Shown: positions 7,882-16,193, counted from the first letter of the stretch. The stretch is DNA of 41,020 nt from Asaia bogorensis (GCA_945905835.1 CAMDQJ010000024.1:1-41020), one strand, 5' to 3'. Notes: generated by a model from the letters alone, not told the origin. Made by a program: numbers and translations.

Positions 7882-7909
7882 CGGGACGCCGCCCGCAGGC
7901 AGCGTCCCG
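7882..7909 (-). terminator. Stem-loop after the solute-binding protein gene
   Basis: CGGGACGCC at 7882-7890 pairs with the 7901-7909 region (stem of about 13 bp with two wobble or mismatch positions and a very short loop). It lies 17 bp beyond the stop of the minus-strand ABC binding protein. No T-run follows, so termination would be imperfect or Rho-assisted. Confidence 0.45.
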
Positions 7910-7925
7910 TTCAGCCGTTTCATGC

Positions 7926-9203
7926 TCAGTTGTGCGTGAAGCCTTCGAGTTCTCTGGCCGCCCAGGCCAGCGTCTTTTCCAAGGCCTCGCCCTTGTAGTA
8001 GCGGACGGCCATCTGGGTATGAATACCCTGGTTGTAGATCTGCTCGGCGATCTTGTGCGGCGCGGGCGCCGCGGCGACCGAGAGGATCTGATGGTTGTGC
8101 GGATTCGGGTAGTGATAGAGCGTACCCGTCGGCGGGCCTTCCGTAGCCCAGGTCTTGAAGGCCGTCAGGTTGGCGAACGACGGCAGGTCGTAGCCACCCG
8201 ATGCGATGACCATCTTCTCGGCCGACGAGGCCTGCGACAGGTGCGTCAGCAGGCTCTTGGCCGCTGACTGGTTCTTGCTGAAGTTCCAGGTGCCCCAGAA
8301 GAACGGCAGGAAGGGTCCGAAGCGGCCCTTCGGACCGGCCGGGAAGCCGTGCGTCCAGCACTGCTCGGCGACCTTCGGCGCGTCGCGCTTGGCGACGGCC
8401 CAGGCGCTCGGCGGATTCATGATCAACGAGGCCTGGCCGGAGACCAGGTACTTGTTGTTCGACGCGTCGTCCCAGGCCGCGACGTCGGGCGGCAGGAACT
8501 GCATCAGCTTCTTGTAGTAGTCGAGCGCCTCGCGGACGGCGTCGGTCTTGACCGTGATCTCGCCCTTGGCATCGACCAGCATGGCGCCGAACGAATGGAA
8601 GATCGCGCCGATGGTGTCGACGTTGTCCGACGTCGTGCCGAGGCCGATGCCGAACGGATTGCCGCCCTTATGGCAGGCTTCAGCGGCCTTGAGGAACGTG
8701 GCGAGGTTCCAGTCGTCGGCCTTGGGCGCCGAACCGGCCGGGTACATCGCCTGGATGTCGATACCGGCATGCTTCTTCAGGAGGTCGATGCGCGAGCACG
8801 GGCCCTTGATCTGGCTGCCGACGGTCGCTGGAATCGCGAGCCACTTACCGCCGATCTTGCCGAGATACTCGACGGTGCCGTTGACCGAGCCGTTCTGCTT
8901 AATCAGCGCATCCATCACGTCGTTCATCGGCACGAGCAGCTCGGAGTAGCGCGCCGGCAGGAAGGTATTCATCGCGAGGATGTCGTGGCCCGACTTGGCC
9001 TGCGCCTCGGCGGCGATGGTAAGCAGGAGCTTGTTGCCCTGCGACGTGATGAAGTCGATCGTGACCTCGACTTTTTCCTTGTCAGCCCACTCCATGATGA
9101 GCGTCTTCGTCGCGTTGTTGGCGTTGGGAACCCAATGGTCCCAGAAGCCGATCGACAGCTTGCCTGCCGCGTAGGCGCCGCGGACGAACGGTGCGGCCAC
9201 CAT
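7926..9203 (-). CDS. ABC transporter family 1 solute-binding protein (5' frame disrupted)
   Basis: 425 residues in the open frame; extracellular solute-binding protein family 1 (sugar/polyol-type). Recognisable features are the N-terminal lobe KLSIGFWDHWVPNANNATK, LTIAAEAQAKSGHDILAM, WNLATFLKAAEACHKGGNPFGI, and the C-terminal lobe with VSGQASLIMNPPSAWAVAK and FLPFFWGTWNFSKNQSAAK. The natural start is probably ATG 9270: removing one C from the C4 run at 9263-9266 would give MRAFKKVSRRRFVAG, a clear twin-arginine signal peptide in frame with the rest. As written, the ATG at 9270 is out of frame, and in-frame ATG 9203 would lose the export signal. No permease or ATPase genes adjoin it, so it is an orphan binding protein here. 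It may be a real lesion or a homopolymer sequence error. Confidence 0.85.
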   Translation of the reverse strand: MVAAPFVRGAYAAGKLSIGFWDHWVPNANNATKTLIMEWADKEKVEVTIDFITSQGNKLLLTIAAEAQAKSGHDILAMNTFLPARYSELLVPMNDVMDALIKQNGSVNGTVEYLGKIGGKWLAIPATVGSQIKGPCSRIDLLKKHAGIDIQAMYPAGSAPKADDWNLATFLKAAEACHKGGNPFGIGLGTTSDNVDTIGAIFHSFGAMLVDAKGEITVKTDAVREALDYYKKLMQFLPPDVAAWDDASNNKYLVSGQASLIMNPPSAWAVAKRDAPKVAEQCWTHGFPAGPKGRFGPFLPFFWGTWNFSKNQSAAKSLLTHLSQASSAEKMVIASGGYDLPSFANLTAFKTWATEGPPTGTLYHYPNPHNHQILSVAAAPAPHKIAEQIYNQGIHTQMAVRYYKGEALEKTLAWAARELEGFTHN

Positions 9204-9270
9204 CGCGGTGGACAGCGCGGCCGTGCCGGCGACAAAACGGCGACGACTGACCTTCTTGAAAGCCCCTCAT

Positions 9271-9880
9271 GCGCCGTCCTGAGCCAACGGCTGGTGATTG
9301 CCCGCGAAGCGGCGGTACGGTGGCCCTCAACGGGGCCTCTGCCAAGATGCTAAGCGGAAGGAGCCATGCGGGCAACGCATTTCCGGCTTCGGTCAACTGA
9401 TCGACCTTGCCCGGTCCGCGCCGGTCGCGGTGTCCAAGCATGTCCGCTTTGGGTCATTCGCGTCGTCCGGAGGGTGCGTCGATCACTTCCGGTCTGGCCC
9501 CAATAGCGGACCTCCGAGGGTCGGCCTCAACGGTTCTGAAGGTGCGACACCTCATGGTAGGAAACCTTGCAATACTGTACGACTTTTGTTTGTCGCACCT
9601 GCTGCTAAGTGCTTGATCTGACTCGCTTGCAGCAGTCCGTCTCGGGGCACCATTCCAATCCAGGCCGCAGCGAAATCAATGGCTTAGAGCCGGGAATGTG
9701 CCACGCCGGTGGTTTTCCGCGAAAGGTGCGACACCCTACGCGCGGTCTTTGTTCTTCTCGCGCGGCGCGCCGAGGTGCATCACTTGCACAGCGAGCAAAA
9801 CCTTTGTTGGCTTGGCAGGCATACAGCTCGGCCTGCCCCAGCAGATTTCCAAGCTCGCGAAGCAGATGAGGAACCGCATC
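9271..9880. other. 610-bp non-coding, repeat-bearing region
   Basis: No credible gene. It holds a palindromic repeat at 9442-9511, three copies of AGGTGCGACA (9540-9549 direct, 9591-9600 inverted, 9724-9733 direct), and CCGTCTCGGGGCACCAT at 9637-9653, which recurs at 17127-17143. The promoter of the CoA transferase should lie near the right end but no convincing -35/-10 pair is readable. Confidence 0.5.
9442..9511. repeat. Palindromic intergenic repeat
   Basis: The left end GTCCGCTTTGGG and the right end CCCCAATAGCGGAC are imperfect inverted repeats around a 44-bp GC-rich centre. Sequences of this type (GTCCGCTTTGGGTCATTCGC) are, from general knowledge, a frequently repeated intergenic element in Bradyrhizobium-like genomes. 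Only one copy occurs in this window. Confidence 0.5.
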
Positions 9881-11095
9881 GTGTCCGACAGTGCTCCAGG
9901 CAATCGTCCGCTCGCCGGGCTCCGCGTGATCGACATAGCCACCTACATCGCGGCACCGTATTGCGCGACCATCATGGCGGAGTTCGGCGCGGAGGTAATC
10001 AAGGTCGAGCAGCCCAAGGTCGGTGACCCATGCCGCAGGCTCGGTACGGTCAGTGAGTGCGGCGACACGCTGGTTTGGCTATCGGAAGCGCGCAACAAGA
10101 AATCGGTGACGCTCAATCTCAAGTCGCCCAAGGGTGCGGCAATTCTCCAGCAACTCGTCGCCAAGGCCGACGCGCTGACCGAGAACTTCCAGCCGGGTAC
10201 GCTGGAAGGCTGGGGCCTCGGTTGGGACGTGCTGAGCGGCGCCAACCCGCGCCTCGTGATGCTGCGCGTCTCGGGCTACGGCCAGACCGGGCCCTACAGC
10301 CACAAGCCCGGATTCGGGCGTATCGGCAACGCTTTCGGCGGCATCTCTTTCCTGGCCGGCGATCCCGACGGGCCGCCCGTGACACCGGGCTCGGCGACGC
10401 TTGCCGACTACATGGCCGGACTCTACGGCGCGCTCGGCGTGATGATGGCGCTGCGTTCGCGCGACGCCACCGGCCGCGGCCAGCAGATCGACATCGGGCT
10501 TTACGAGCCGATCTTCCGTATCCTCGACGAGATGGCGCCCGCCTACGACAAGGTCGGATTCATCCGCCAGCGCATGGGTGCTGCGGCCCCCAACGTCTGT
10601 CCGCACAGCCATTACCAGACCGGCGACGGGCGGTGGATCGCCATTGCCTGCACCAACGACAAGATTTTCGCGCGCATGGCCCGGCTGGCGGGCCGGCCCG
10701 AGGTGGCCGGCGACGGCATCTACGGCACCATCGCCCAGCGTGAGAAGCAGCGCCCCGCGGTCGACGGCCTCGTCGCCGACTGGGCGAAGAAGCATACGCA
10801 ACAGGAGGCGGTCAGCCTTTGTGACGTTGCGGAAGTCCCGTGCGGCATCGTGGCGTCGGTCGACGAGATCTTCCTCGACCCGCACTACGCGGCGCGCGGC
10901 AACATCGTGCGCGTGAGCGACCCGCGCGCCGGCGACCTCGCCGTTCCGAACGTGGTTCCTCGCCTCACCGGCACGCCGGGCGGTGTCGACACGCTTGGTC
11001 CCGGCCTCGGCCAGCACAACGCAGAGGTCTACGGCAGGCTGCTGGGAATGACCGCCGGGGACCTGCGCGGCCTGGAAGACGAAGGCGTGATCTGA
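9881..11095 (+). CDS. CaiB/BaiF (class III) CoA transferase
   Basis: 404 residues from GTG 9881, chosen because GAGGAA at 9868-9873 is well spaced; ATG 9866 is an in-frame alternative. Family III CoA transferases move CoA from a donor thioester to an acceptor acid through an aspartyl-CoA intermediate. Seen are the N-terminal PLAGLRVIDIATYIAAPYCA, AEFGAEVIKVEQP, RNKKSVTLNLKSPKG, NFQPGTLEGWGLG, SGYGQTGPY and the catalytic Asp of TLADYMAGLYG (Asp about 176). The open frame extends upstream to 9698 without homology. It is convergent with a CitE-like lyase gene with no intergenic base between the stops. Such a transferase plus lyase pair is known from itaconate and citramalate-type routes, though no mesaconyl hydratase is nearby. 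Confidence 0.92.
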   Translation: MSDSAPGNRPLAGLRVIDIATYIAAPYCATIMAEFGAEVIKVEQPKVGDPCRRLGTVSECGDTLVWLSEARNKKSVTLNLKSPKGAAILQQLVAKADALTENFQPGTLEGWGLGWDVLSGANPRLVMLRVSGYGQTGPYSHKPGFGRIGNAFGGISFLAGDPDGPPVTPGSATLADYMAGLYGALGVMMALRSRDATGRGQQIDIGLYEPIFRILDEMAPAYDKVGFIRQRMGAAAPNVCPHSHYQTGDGRWIAIACTNDKIFARMARLAGRPEVAGDGIYGTIAQREKQRPAVDGLVADWAKKHTQQEAVSLCDVAEVPCGIVASVDEIFLDPHYAARGNIVRVSDPRAGDLAVPNVVPRLTGTPGGVDTLGPGLGQHNAEVYGRLLGMTAGDLRGLEDEGVI

Positions 11096-11965
11096 CTAAG
11101 CCTCTTCGGTGGCGCGGGCCAGCTCGAGCGTGCGGCGCGCCTTGTAGACGATCGGATAGTCGATGAAGAAGCCGTCGAGCTGGATCGACGAGGAGCCCTC
11201 GCGCTCCGCCGCCTCGAAGGCCGCGACGACGCGTCTGGCAAAGGCGACTTCCGTTTCGGTCGGCATGAACGCGCCATGCACCACCGCGACCTGCGGCGGG
11301 TAGATGCACATCTTGCCCTGGAAACCGAGCTGCTTTGCCCGCTTCGCCGAGCTCGCAAGACCCTCGAGGTCCTTGATGTGCACCCACACGGTGTCGATCG
11401 GCGCTTCGAGGCCGGCGGCGCGGGACGCCACGGTCATCTCCGCCCGGGCATGCTCCAGCTCGCTCTCGGCCAGTGTCCACTCCATGTTCATGTCGAGGGT
11501 GTAGTCGCCGGCGCCGAAGGCCATGCGCTTGGCCCGCGTGCCGGCGGCGGCAATGGCCCGTGCATGGGCGATACCCTTTGCCGTTTCGATGATCGGGATG
11601 ATGTCGATACCGCCGGGCGGCAGGCCGCGCTCGCGCTCAAGCGAGCCCACCAACCAGTCGAAGGCGACGATCTGCTCGCGGCTCTCGACCATCGGCAGGA
11701 TGATGCCGTCGAGCCTGGGACCGACCACCGCCACCGCGTCACCGTAACAGAACTCGGTGTTGAAGGCGTTGACCCGAATGTAAGCACCGCCTTTGCGCGG
11801 CCTTTTCAGCGCTTCCACCACGAGAGCACGCGTAGCGACCTTCTCGGCCTTGGCGACCGCATCCTCGAGGTCGAGGATCACATGGTCGGCGCCACAGCCG
11901 AAGACCTTCTCAACCTTGCGCGCATGGTTGCCGGGCGCGAAGAGAAAGCTGCGATACGCGGGCAT
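11096..11965 (-). CDS. CitE-like CoA ester lyase (HpcH/HpaI aldolase family)
   Basis: 289 residues; a TIM-barrel enzyme related to the citrate lyase beta subunit and to malyl- or citramalyl-CoA lyases, which cleave 3-hydroxyacyl-CoA esters. Features: YRSFLFAPGNHARKVEKVFG, HVILDLEDAVAKAEK (metal/substrate Asp-Glu), IRVNAFNTEFCYGD, IIPIIETAKGI (metal Glu), FGAGDYTLDM (metal Asp) and GKMCIYPPQVAVVH. The start at 11965 overlaps the stop of the upstream dehydrogenase as ATGA, so the two are translationally coupled. It is the last gene of a three-gene minus-strand operon with the oxidoreductase at 12960-13946. Confidence 0.88.
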   Translation of the reverse strand: MPAYRSFLFAPGNHARKVEKVFGCGADHVILDLEDAVAKAEKVATRALVVEALKRPRKGGAYIRVNAFNTEFCYGDAVAVVGPRLDGIILPMVESREQIVAFDWLVGSLERERGLPPGGIDIIPIIETAKGIAHARAIAAAGTRAKRMAFGAGDYTLDMNMEWTLAESELEHARAEMTVASRAAGLEAPIDTVWVHIKDLEGLASSAKRAKQLGFQGKMCIYPPQVAVVHGAFMPTETEVAFARRVVAAFEAAEREGSSSIQLDGFFIDYPIVYKARRTLELARATEEA

Positions 11966-12900
11966 CAGTACCCCTGTTTGACGTCGATTTCCTGCAGCAG
12001 CCGTCCGCCGGCCTTGAGGCTGCGGATGTTCGCGGCGACCTCGCTCACCAGCTGGCTCACAGTCGGCCGCCGCGCCACGTGCGGCATGATCGTGACCTTG
12101 GGGTGCAGCCACAGCGGGTTCTCCGGCGGCAGTGGCTCGGGGTAGAGCGCGTCCAGGGCGGCGTATGACAACTGCCCCGAATCGAGTGCGGCGATCAGAT
12201 CCTTTTCCACCAAATGCTTGCCGCGTCCGACATTCACCAGCATGGCCCCCTTCGGCATCATGGCAAAGGTGCGCGCGCAGAAGATGCCTTCGGTTTCCGG
12301 CGTCAGCGGCAGCAGGCAGACGGCGATGTCGGTCTGGGCGAGAAACGACGCGAGCTGATCGTTACCGTGGAAGAGCGGGACCTCCGCCGCCGGCCGCGGC
12401 GAGCGCACCCAGGCGGAGACCTTGAAGCCTAGCGACTGCAGCACCAGCGCCGGCGCGGTGGCCATCATGCCGAAGCCCAGGAAACCGACGCGCCGTTGCT
12501 CGGGCCGGACGATCGGCACCCGGCTCCATTCCCGCCTCGCCTGGGCCGCCTGGTAGCCCGGCATGTCGCGATGGAGGCGCAGGACGTGCATGATGACGTA
12601 CTCCGTCATCATCGGATCGCCGCCCGACGGTTCCACCTTGCCGAGCGGTACCTTCGGCATCTTGGGATGCTGGACGAAGCTCTCGACGCCGGCGGAACGG
12701 CTGAACATGGCCTTCAGGTTCGGGAGGGCGGGCAACTTGTCGAAATCCGGATGCATGAAGGCGAGGTACTCGATGTCCTTCAGCTCGCCCGCGTCGGGCC
12801 AGACGCGAATCTCCAGATCGGGAAGCTGCTCCCTGAAGGCAGCGCGAAAGGCGTCGAAACTGCCGATGACCTTGTCGAGATTGACGATGAGTAGCGCCAT
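11965..12900 (-). CDS. NAD(P)-dependent D-2-hydroxyacid dehydrogenase (GhrA-like)
   Basis: 311 residues resembling glyoxylate/hydroxypyruvate reductase A. Order of features: substrate domain with KAMFSRSAGVESF, Rossmann segment RRVGFLGFGMMATAPALVLQ, catalytic Arg in NVGRGKHLVEKDL, and the catalytic His in TIMPHVARRPTVSQLV. GGAGG five bases before ATG 12900 fixes the start. It overlaps the lyase gene by ATGA and follows the Gfo/Idh gene by 59 bp. It would reduce a 2-oxoacid such as glyoxylate or hydroxypyruvate, or oxidise the 2-hydroxyacid, which fits a lyase that releases glyoxylate or pyruvate-type products. Confidence 0.88.
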   Translation of the reverse strand: MALLIVNLDKVIGSFDAFRAAFREQLPDLEIRVWPDAGELKDIEYLAFMHPDFDKLPALPNLKAMFSRSAGVESFVQHPKMPKVPLGKVEPSGGDPMMTEYVIMHVLRLHRDMPGYQAAQARREWSRVPIVRPEQRRVGFLGFGMMATAPALVLQSLGFKVSAWVRSPRPAAEVPLFHGNDQLASFLAQTDIAVCLLPLTPETEGIFCARTFAMMPKGAMLVNVGRGKHLVEKDLIAALDSGQLSYAALDALYPEPLPPENPLWLHPKVTIMPHVARRPTVSQLVSEVAANIRSLKAGGRLLQEIDVKQGY

Positions 12901-12959
12901 GCAGCCTCCGGAGCGACGCCATTGGCGGCCTGTCGCTCTCCAGGATGATAGGGGAGAAG

Positions 12960-13946
12960 TCAGCCGGCGAGAATGCCTTCGACGATCTCCTGTACGTTCA
13001 GCGCGTCCGCCAGCGTCGCGAGATGATGCGGCTCGCCGCGGGCGAGCTTTGCCACGCCTTCGAGCTGGCGCTTCAGGGCGAGCGGCCGGGCCTGTGCCTG
13101 GGGCAGGGCATCCGGCGCCTGCTGCCATGTGCCGTCCGCCATGCGCCGTTGCGCGATCGACCAGTCGCAAAGCCGTACCGCGCCCTTGTCGCCTTCCAGC
13201 ATCCAGATGTTGTGATCGTCCTTCGCCGTCTCGCCGACCGCTCCCGCGAGCGTGACCGGCAGGTCGCCTGCCTGCAGAGTCGCCGCGATACGTCGTTCGG
13301 ACTTGCCGGCTTCCGGGAAGGACGCCTTGCCGACGAGGCCCTGCCCACTCAGGCCATGCAAGGGCCCGGCGAGCCGCCGCGACAAAAAGAGGAAATGCGA
13401 GACGACCTCGCGCGTGAAGCCGCCCTGCGCCGGCTTGTCCAGCCAGCCCACCGCATCCGCCTGCCACGAGCGCGGCCACTTGGCGAAGCCCACCTCGATG
13501 GCGATGCGCCGTGGCGTGCCGATCTCGCCCTTCTCGATCCAGCTGCGGATCGTCGACACGGCAGGAGAAGAGGCGAAAGGAAAGTTTACCGCGCCGCGAT
13601 TGCCGGCCTCCGCCACGAACGCCCGTGCATCGGCGACATCGACTGCCAGCGGCTTCTCGCTGAACACGCTCTTGCCGGCCGCCAAGGCCGTGCGGGCGTG
13701 CTGAAGATGCGAGGCTGGCGGCGAGGCGATGTAGGTGCAGTCGCTCGCTGCAATGACGGCCGCCGCATCGGCCAGTCGCGGCACCTGAGGAAAGGTCTTC
13801 GCCATGCGCTGCATCGCGGCAGGTGCTGGATCCCAGATGCCGCAGGCATGCAACAGCTTGGGATCCTGCTGGAGAATCGCGTTGAGCAGCCGCTCTCCCA
13901 TGATGCCGGCGCCGATGATGCCGATCGCAACGCTACCGTTCTTCAT
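12960..13946 (-). CDS. Gfo/Idh/MocA-family oxidoreductase
   Basis: 328 residues. The N-terminal Rossmann domain has VAIGIIGAGIMGERLL (about 7-21), YIASPPASHLQHA and the diagnostic EKP (97-99) in FSEKPLAVDVADA. The C-terminal alpha/beta substrate domain includes GWLDKPAQGGFTREVVSHF, where family members carry the catalytic His/Lys region. These enzymes oxidise or reduce sugars, inositols and related cyclic hydroxy compounds with NAD(P). First gene of the minus-strand operon; divergent from the PF04392 binding protein, with an inverted repeat at 13998-14016 between them. Confidence 0.88.
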   Translation of the reverse strand: MKNGSVAIGIIGAGIMGERLLNAILQQDPKLLHACGIWDPAPAAMQRMAKTFPQVPRLADAAAVIAASDCTYIASPPASHLQHARTALAAGKSVFSEKPLAVDVADARAFVAEAGNRGAVNFPFASSPAVSTIRSWIEKGEIGTPRRIAIEVGFAKWPRSWQADAVGWLDKPAQGGFTREVVSHFLFLSRRLAGPLHGLSGQGLVGKASFPEAGKSERRIAATLQAGDLPVTLAGAVGETAKDDHNIWMLEGDKGAVRLCDWSIAQRRMADGTWQQAPDALPQAQARPLALKRQLEGVAKLARGEPHHLATLADALNVQEIVEGILAG

Positions 13947-13997
13947 ACCTGTGACCGGGGCCCCTCTTGCCGTTGGTTGTCGTGAATGTTGTACGTC

Positions 13998-14016
13998 GTG
14001 ACCGGGAAGCGGTCAC
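13998..14016. promoter_or_regulatory. Inverted repeat, candidate operator
   Basis: GTGACCG, 5 bp, CGGTCAC: exact 7-bp arms. Another GTGACCGGG begins at 13951. It lies between the divergent oxidoreductase and binding-protein genes, where a regulator could control both. No regulator gene is adjacent, so the factor is unknown. Confidence 0.4.
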
Positions 14017-14145
14017 TTCCCAAGGATGACGGCGAGGAATAGCCGGCCAAGCGTGGGACACGTCGTTCGGAAAGCTATGGTAGGCTATGGAAAGTTCCGG
14101 CGTCCTACTTCGCCCAGAATGAGCACGCACCGACGAGGTGCGGGA

Positions 14146-15336
14146 ATGAGGCGGTGTTTCGGCGTCACGGTACGGACTCTCCTTATCCTGATGGCCTGCT
14201 CGGCGGCCGTGTGCGCGCAGCCGTCCGGCCCGCTTCGTCGTGTGGGTTTTCTTTGGATCGGAGCGTCGGACGGCGGCGTTTCGCCCAGCCTGGCGCCGTT
14301 TCGCGAGGGTATGCGTGAGCGCGGGTATGTCGAGGGCAAGAACCTCGTTATCGAGGTTCGCGACGGTCGCGGGGATGCCACGCGGCTGGGCGCCGAGGCT
14401 GCTGCGCTCGTCGCTTCGGGAATCGAGGTCATCGTGACCCAGGGAAGCGGGCCAACGGCGGTTGCCAAGCAGGCGTCGAGCCGTGTTCCCATCGTTTTCG
14501 GGGCCGCCGCCGATCCTGTTGGGCACGGGCTGGTCACGAGCCTCGCGCGGCCCGGCGGCAACGTGACAGGGCGCGCCATCGATCTGGGGTGGAACAAGGC
14601 ATACGAGCTTTTGCGGGGGGCCGTGCCGGCATCGCGCCGCGTCGGCCTTCTCTATCATTCGCAGAGCTTTCCGCCAGGCTATCTGCCGGTCTTCCTCGCC
14701 GAGCGCCAAGCGGTAGCGGCGGCGCTTGGTTTGGAGTTGGCGCCATTGCCTGTCAGCTCTCTCGATGAAGTCGAACCGGCACTGGCAGGGTTTGCGAAGG
14801 CACGCCGAGAAGCACTGTTCATCAACGGCGAACCGCTTCTGGTGACAGGTCGAGGGGTCGTGCACGCGCTGGCGCTCCGGTGCCGGCTGGCTTCCGTGCG
14901 CAGCGATCCTCGTTTCGCCGAGGCAGGATGCTTGCTGACGTATGGCGACGACGTGGGTGAGAGCTTCCGGCAAGCCGCAGGGATGGTCGATAGAATTTTG
15001 AAAGGCGCAAAGCCCGCCGATCTGCCTGTCGAGCAACCGACCAAGTTCACGCTTATTATCCACGCAAAGACGGCAAACGCCCTCGGCCTCACGATCCCGC
15101 CGTCGGTCCTCGCCCGCGCAGACGAGGTGATCGAGTCAGCGCGCGCTGCTAGAATGCGGCGTGTCACGGGGGAGATGCCAAGGCCATGGTCAAGACGGTG
15201 CTCTACGCGGAGAAGCTGTACGAAGATGACAAGGTCGAGCGCGAGATGTTCGGGCCCGACGTGCGCGTGGTGTGGCGCAACGTCACCGACCTGTCGCAGC
15301 TCGAGGAGCGCGACTGCGCCGACGTCGACGGCCTGA
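14146..15336 (+). CDS. PF04392-family periplasmic substrate-binding protein with lost stop codon
   Basis: The signal segment MRRCFGVTVRTLLILMACSA (possible lipobox LMAC, or cleavage after VCA) precedes a two-lobed binding domain: RRVGFLWIGASD, FREGMRERGYVEGKNLVIE, VTQGSGPTAVAKQ, VPIVFGAAADPVGHGLV and the terminal TANALGLTIPPSVLARADEV. The family normally stops right after ADEVIE. Here GAG (15133-15135) is followed by TCA instead of the usual TGA, and the frame runs on 66 codons to 15336, overlapping the next gene by 151 bp in another frame. The paralogue at 36265-37243 ends GAA TGA. The start is supported by GAGG at 14134-14137. Substrate unknown; no ABC permease is adjacent. Confidence 0.85.
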   Translation: MRRCFGVTVRTLLILMACSAAVCAQPSGPLRRVGFLWIGASDGGVSPSLAPFREGMRERGYVEGKNLVIEVRDGRGDATRLGAEAAALVASGIEVIVTQGSGPTAVAKQASSRVPIVFGAAADPVGHGLVTSLARPGGNVTGRAIDLGWNKAYELLRGAVPASRRVGLLYHSQSFPPGYLPVFLAERQAVAAALGLELAPLPVSSLDEVEPALAGFAKARREALFINGEPLLVTGRGVVHALALRCRLASVRSDPRFAEAGCLLTYGDDVGESFRQAAGMVDRILKGAKPADLPVEQPTKFTLIIHAKTANALGLTIPPSVLARADEVIESARAARMRRVTGEMPRPWSRRCSTRRSCTKMTRSSARCSGPTCAWCGATSPTCRSSRSATAPTSTA

Positions 15337-16193
15337 TGATATTGCGCCACGCGGTGACCGCCGAACATTTAGCCAAGTTCCCCAAGCTCGCCTGCGTCGT
15401 GCGCATGGGCGTCGGCTACGACAAGATCGATCGCAAGGCCGCGGCCGCGCGCAAGGTGATGGTGTGCAATCTGCCGGACTACGGCACCACCGAGGTGGCC
15501 GACCACGCGCTGGCGCTCGCCTTGTCGCTCCGCCGCGGCATCGCGCTCCACTTCGAGGCGCAGCGCCGGCCGCAGCCTGCGCCGTGGCGCTACCTGCAGG
15601 ATCCGCTGCTGCGGCGCAACGGCGTACAGACCTTCGGCATCGTCGGTTTGGGCCGCATCGGCACGGCAGCGGCGCTGCGGGCCAAGGCGTTCCAGTTCCG
15701 CGTCGTCGTCTACGATCCGTACATGCCGAACGGCACCGAGCTCGGCGTCGGTGTCGAGCGCGTGCGCTCGCTCGAGGAGCTGATGGAGCAAACCGACACT
15801 TTGTCGATCCACGCACCTCTCACTCCGGAAACGCGCGGGATGATCTCGCAAGCCATGCTGGAGCGCATGCCGAAGGGGGGCGTGGTGGTGAACACCGCGC
15901 GCGGGCCGATCGTCGATGTCGATGCGCTCGCCGACCTCCTGAAGCGCGGCCATCTCGCCGGCGTCGGGCTCGACGTCCTTCCCGTGGAGCCGCCGGTCGA
16001 GCCCATTCCCGAGCTGCTGCGCGCCTACCGCACGCGCGAGCCGTGGTGCGAGGGGCGCCTGATCATCACCCCGCACTCCGCTTTCTTCACACCCGAGGCC
16101 TGGGACGACATCAGGCGCAAGGGGGCGGAAACCATGCGCGCGGCGATGGTCGGACCGCGACCGCAGAACGTCATCACGCCGGAGATGTTCTGA
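15186..16193 (+). CDS. D-isomer-specific 2-hydroxyacid dehydrogenase (CtBP-like)
   Basis: 335 residues. Substrate domain: MILRHAVTAEHLAKFPKLAC and VRMGVGYDKIDRKAA. Rossmann domain: TFGIVGLGRIGTAAALRAKAF, with Asp of VVYDPYMPNG selecting NAD. Catalytic residues: Arg in NTARGPIVDVDALADLLK, Glu in DVLPVEPPVEP and His in IITPHSAFFTPEAW. The closest known type is the C-terminal-binding-protein/phosphoglycerate dehydrogenase-like group; the substrate is not readable. It overlaps the extended binding-protein frame and precedes an aldolase gene by 102 bp, suggesting reduction of a 2-oxoacid released by that aldolase. Confidence 0.9.
   Translation: MVKTVLYAEKLYEDDKVEREMFGPDVRVVWRNVTDLSQLEERDCADVDGLMILRHAVTAEHLAKFPKLACVVRMGVGYDKIDRKAAAARKVMVCNLPDYGTTEVADHALALALSLRRGIALHFEAQRRPQPAPWRYLQDPLLRRNGVQTFGIVGLGRIGTAAALRAKAFQFRVVVYDPYMPNGTELGVGVERVRSLEELMEQTDTLSIHAPLTPETRGMISQAMLERMPKGGVVVNTARGPIVDVDALADLLKRGHLAGVGLDVLPVEPPVEPIPELLRAYRTREPWCEGRLIITPHSAFFTPEAWDDIRRKGAETMRAAMVGPRPQNVITPEMF

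Noticed and set aside
7560-7925. Short frames encoding ..GIVTLA.. on both strands
   Set aside because: The repeated peptide is simply the inverted repeat at 7735/7850 read in both directions; no ribosome site or coding signal.
9698-9880. N-terminal extension of the CoA transferase to 9698
   Set aside because: Residues before 9881 have no family homology and the best ribosome site is at 9868-9873.
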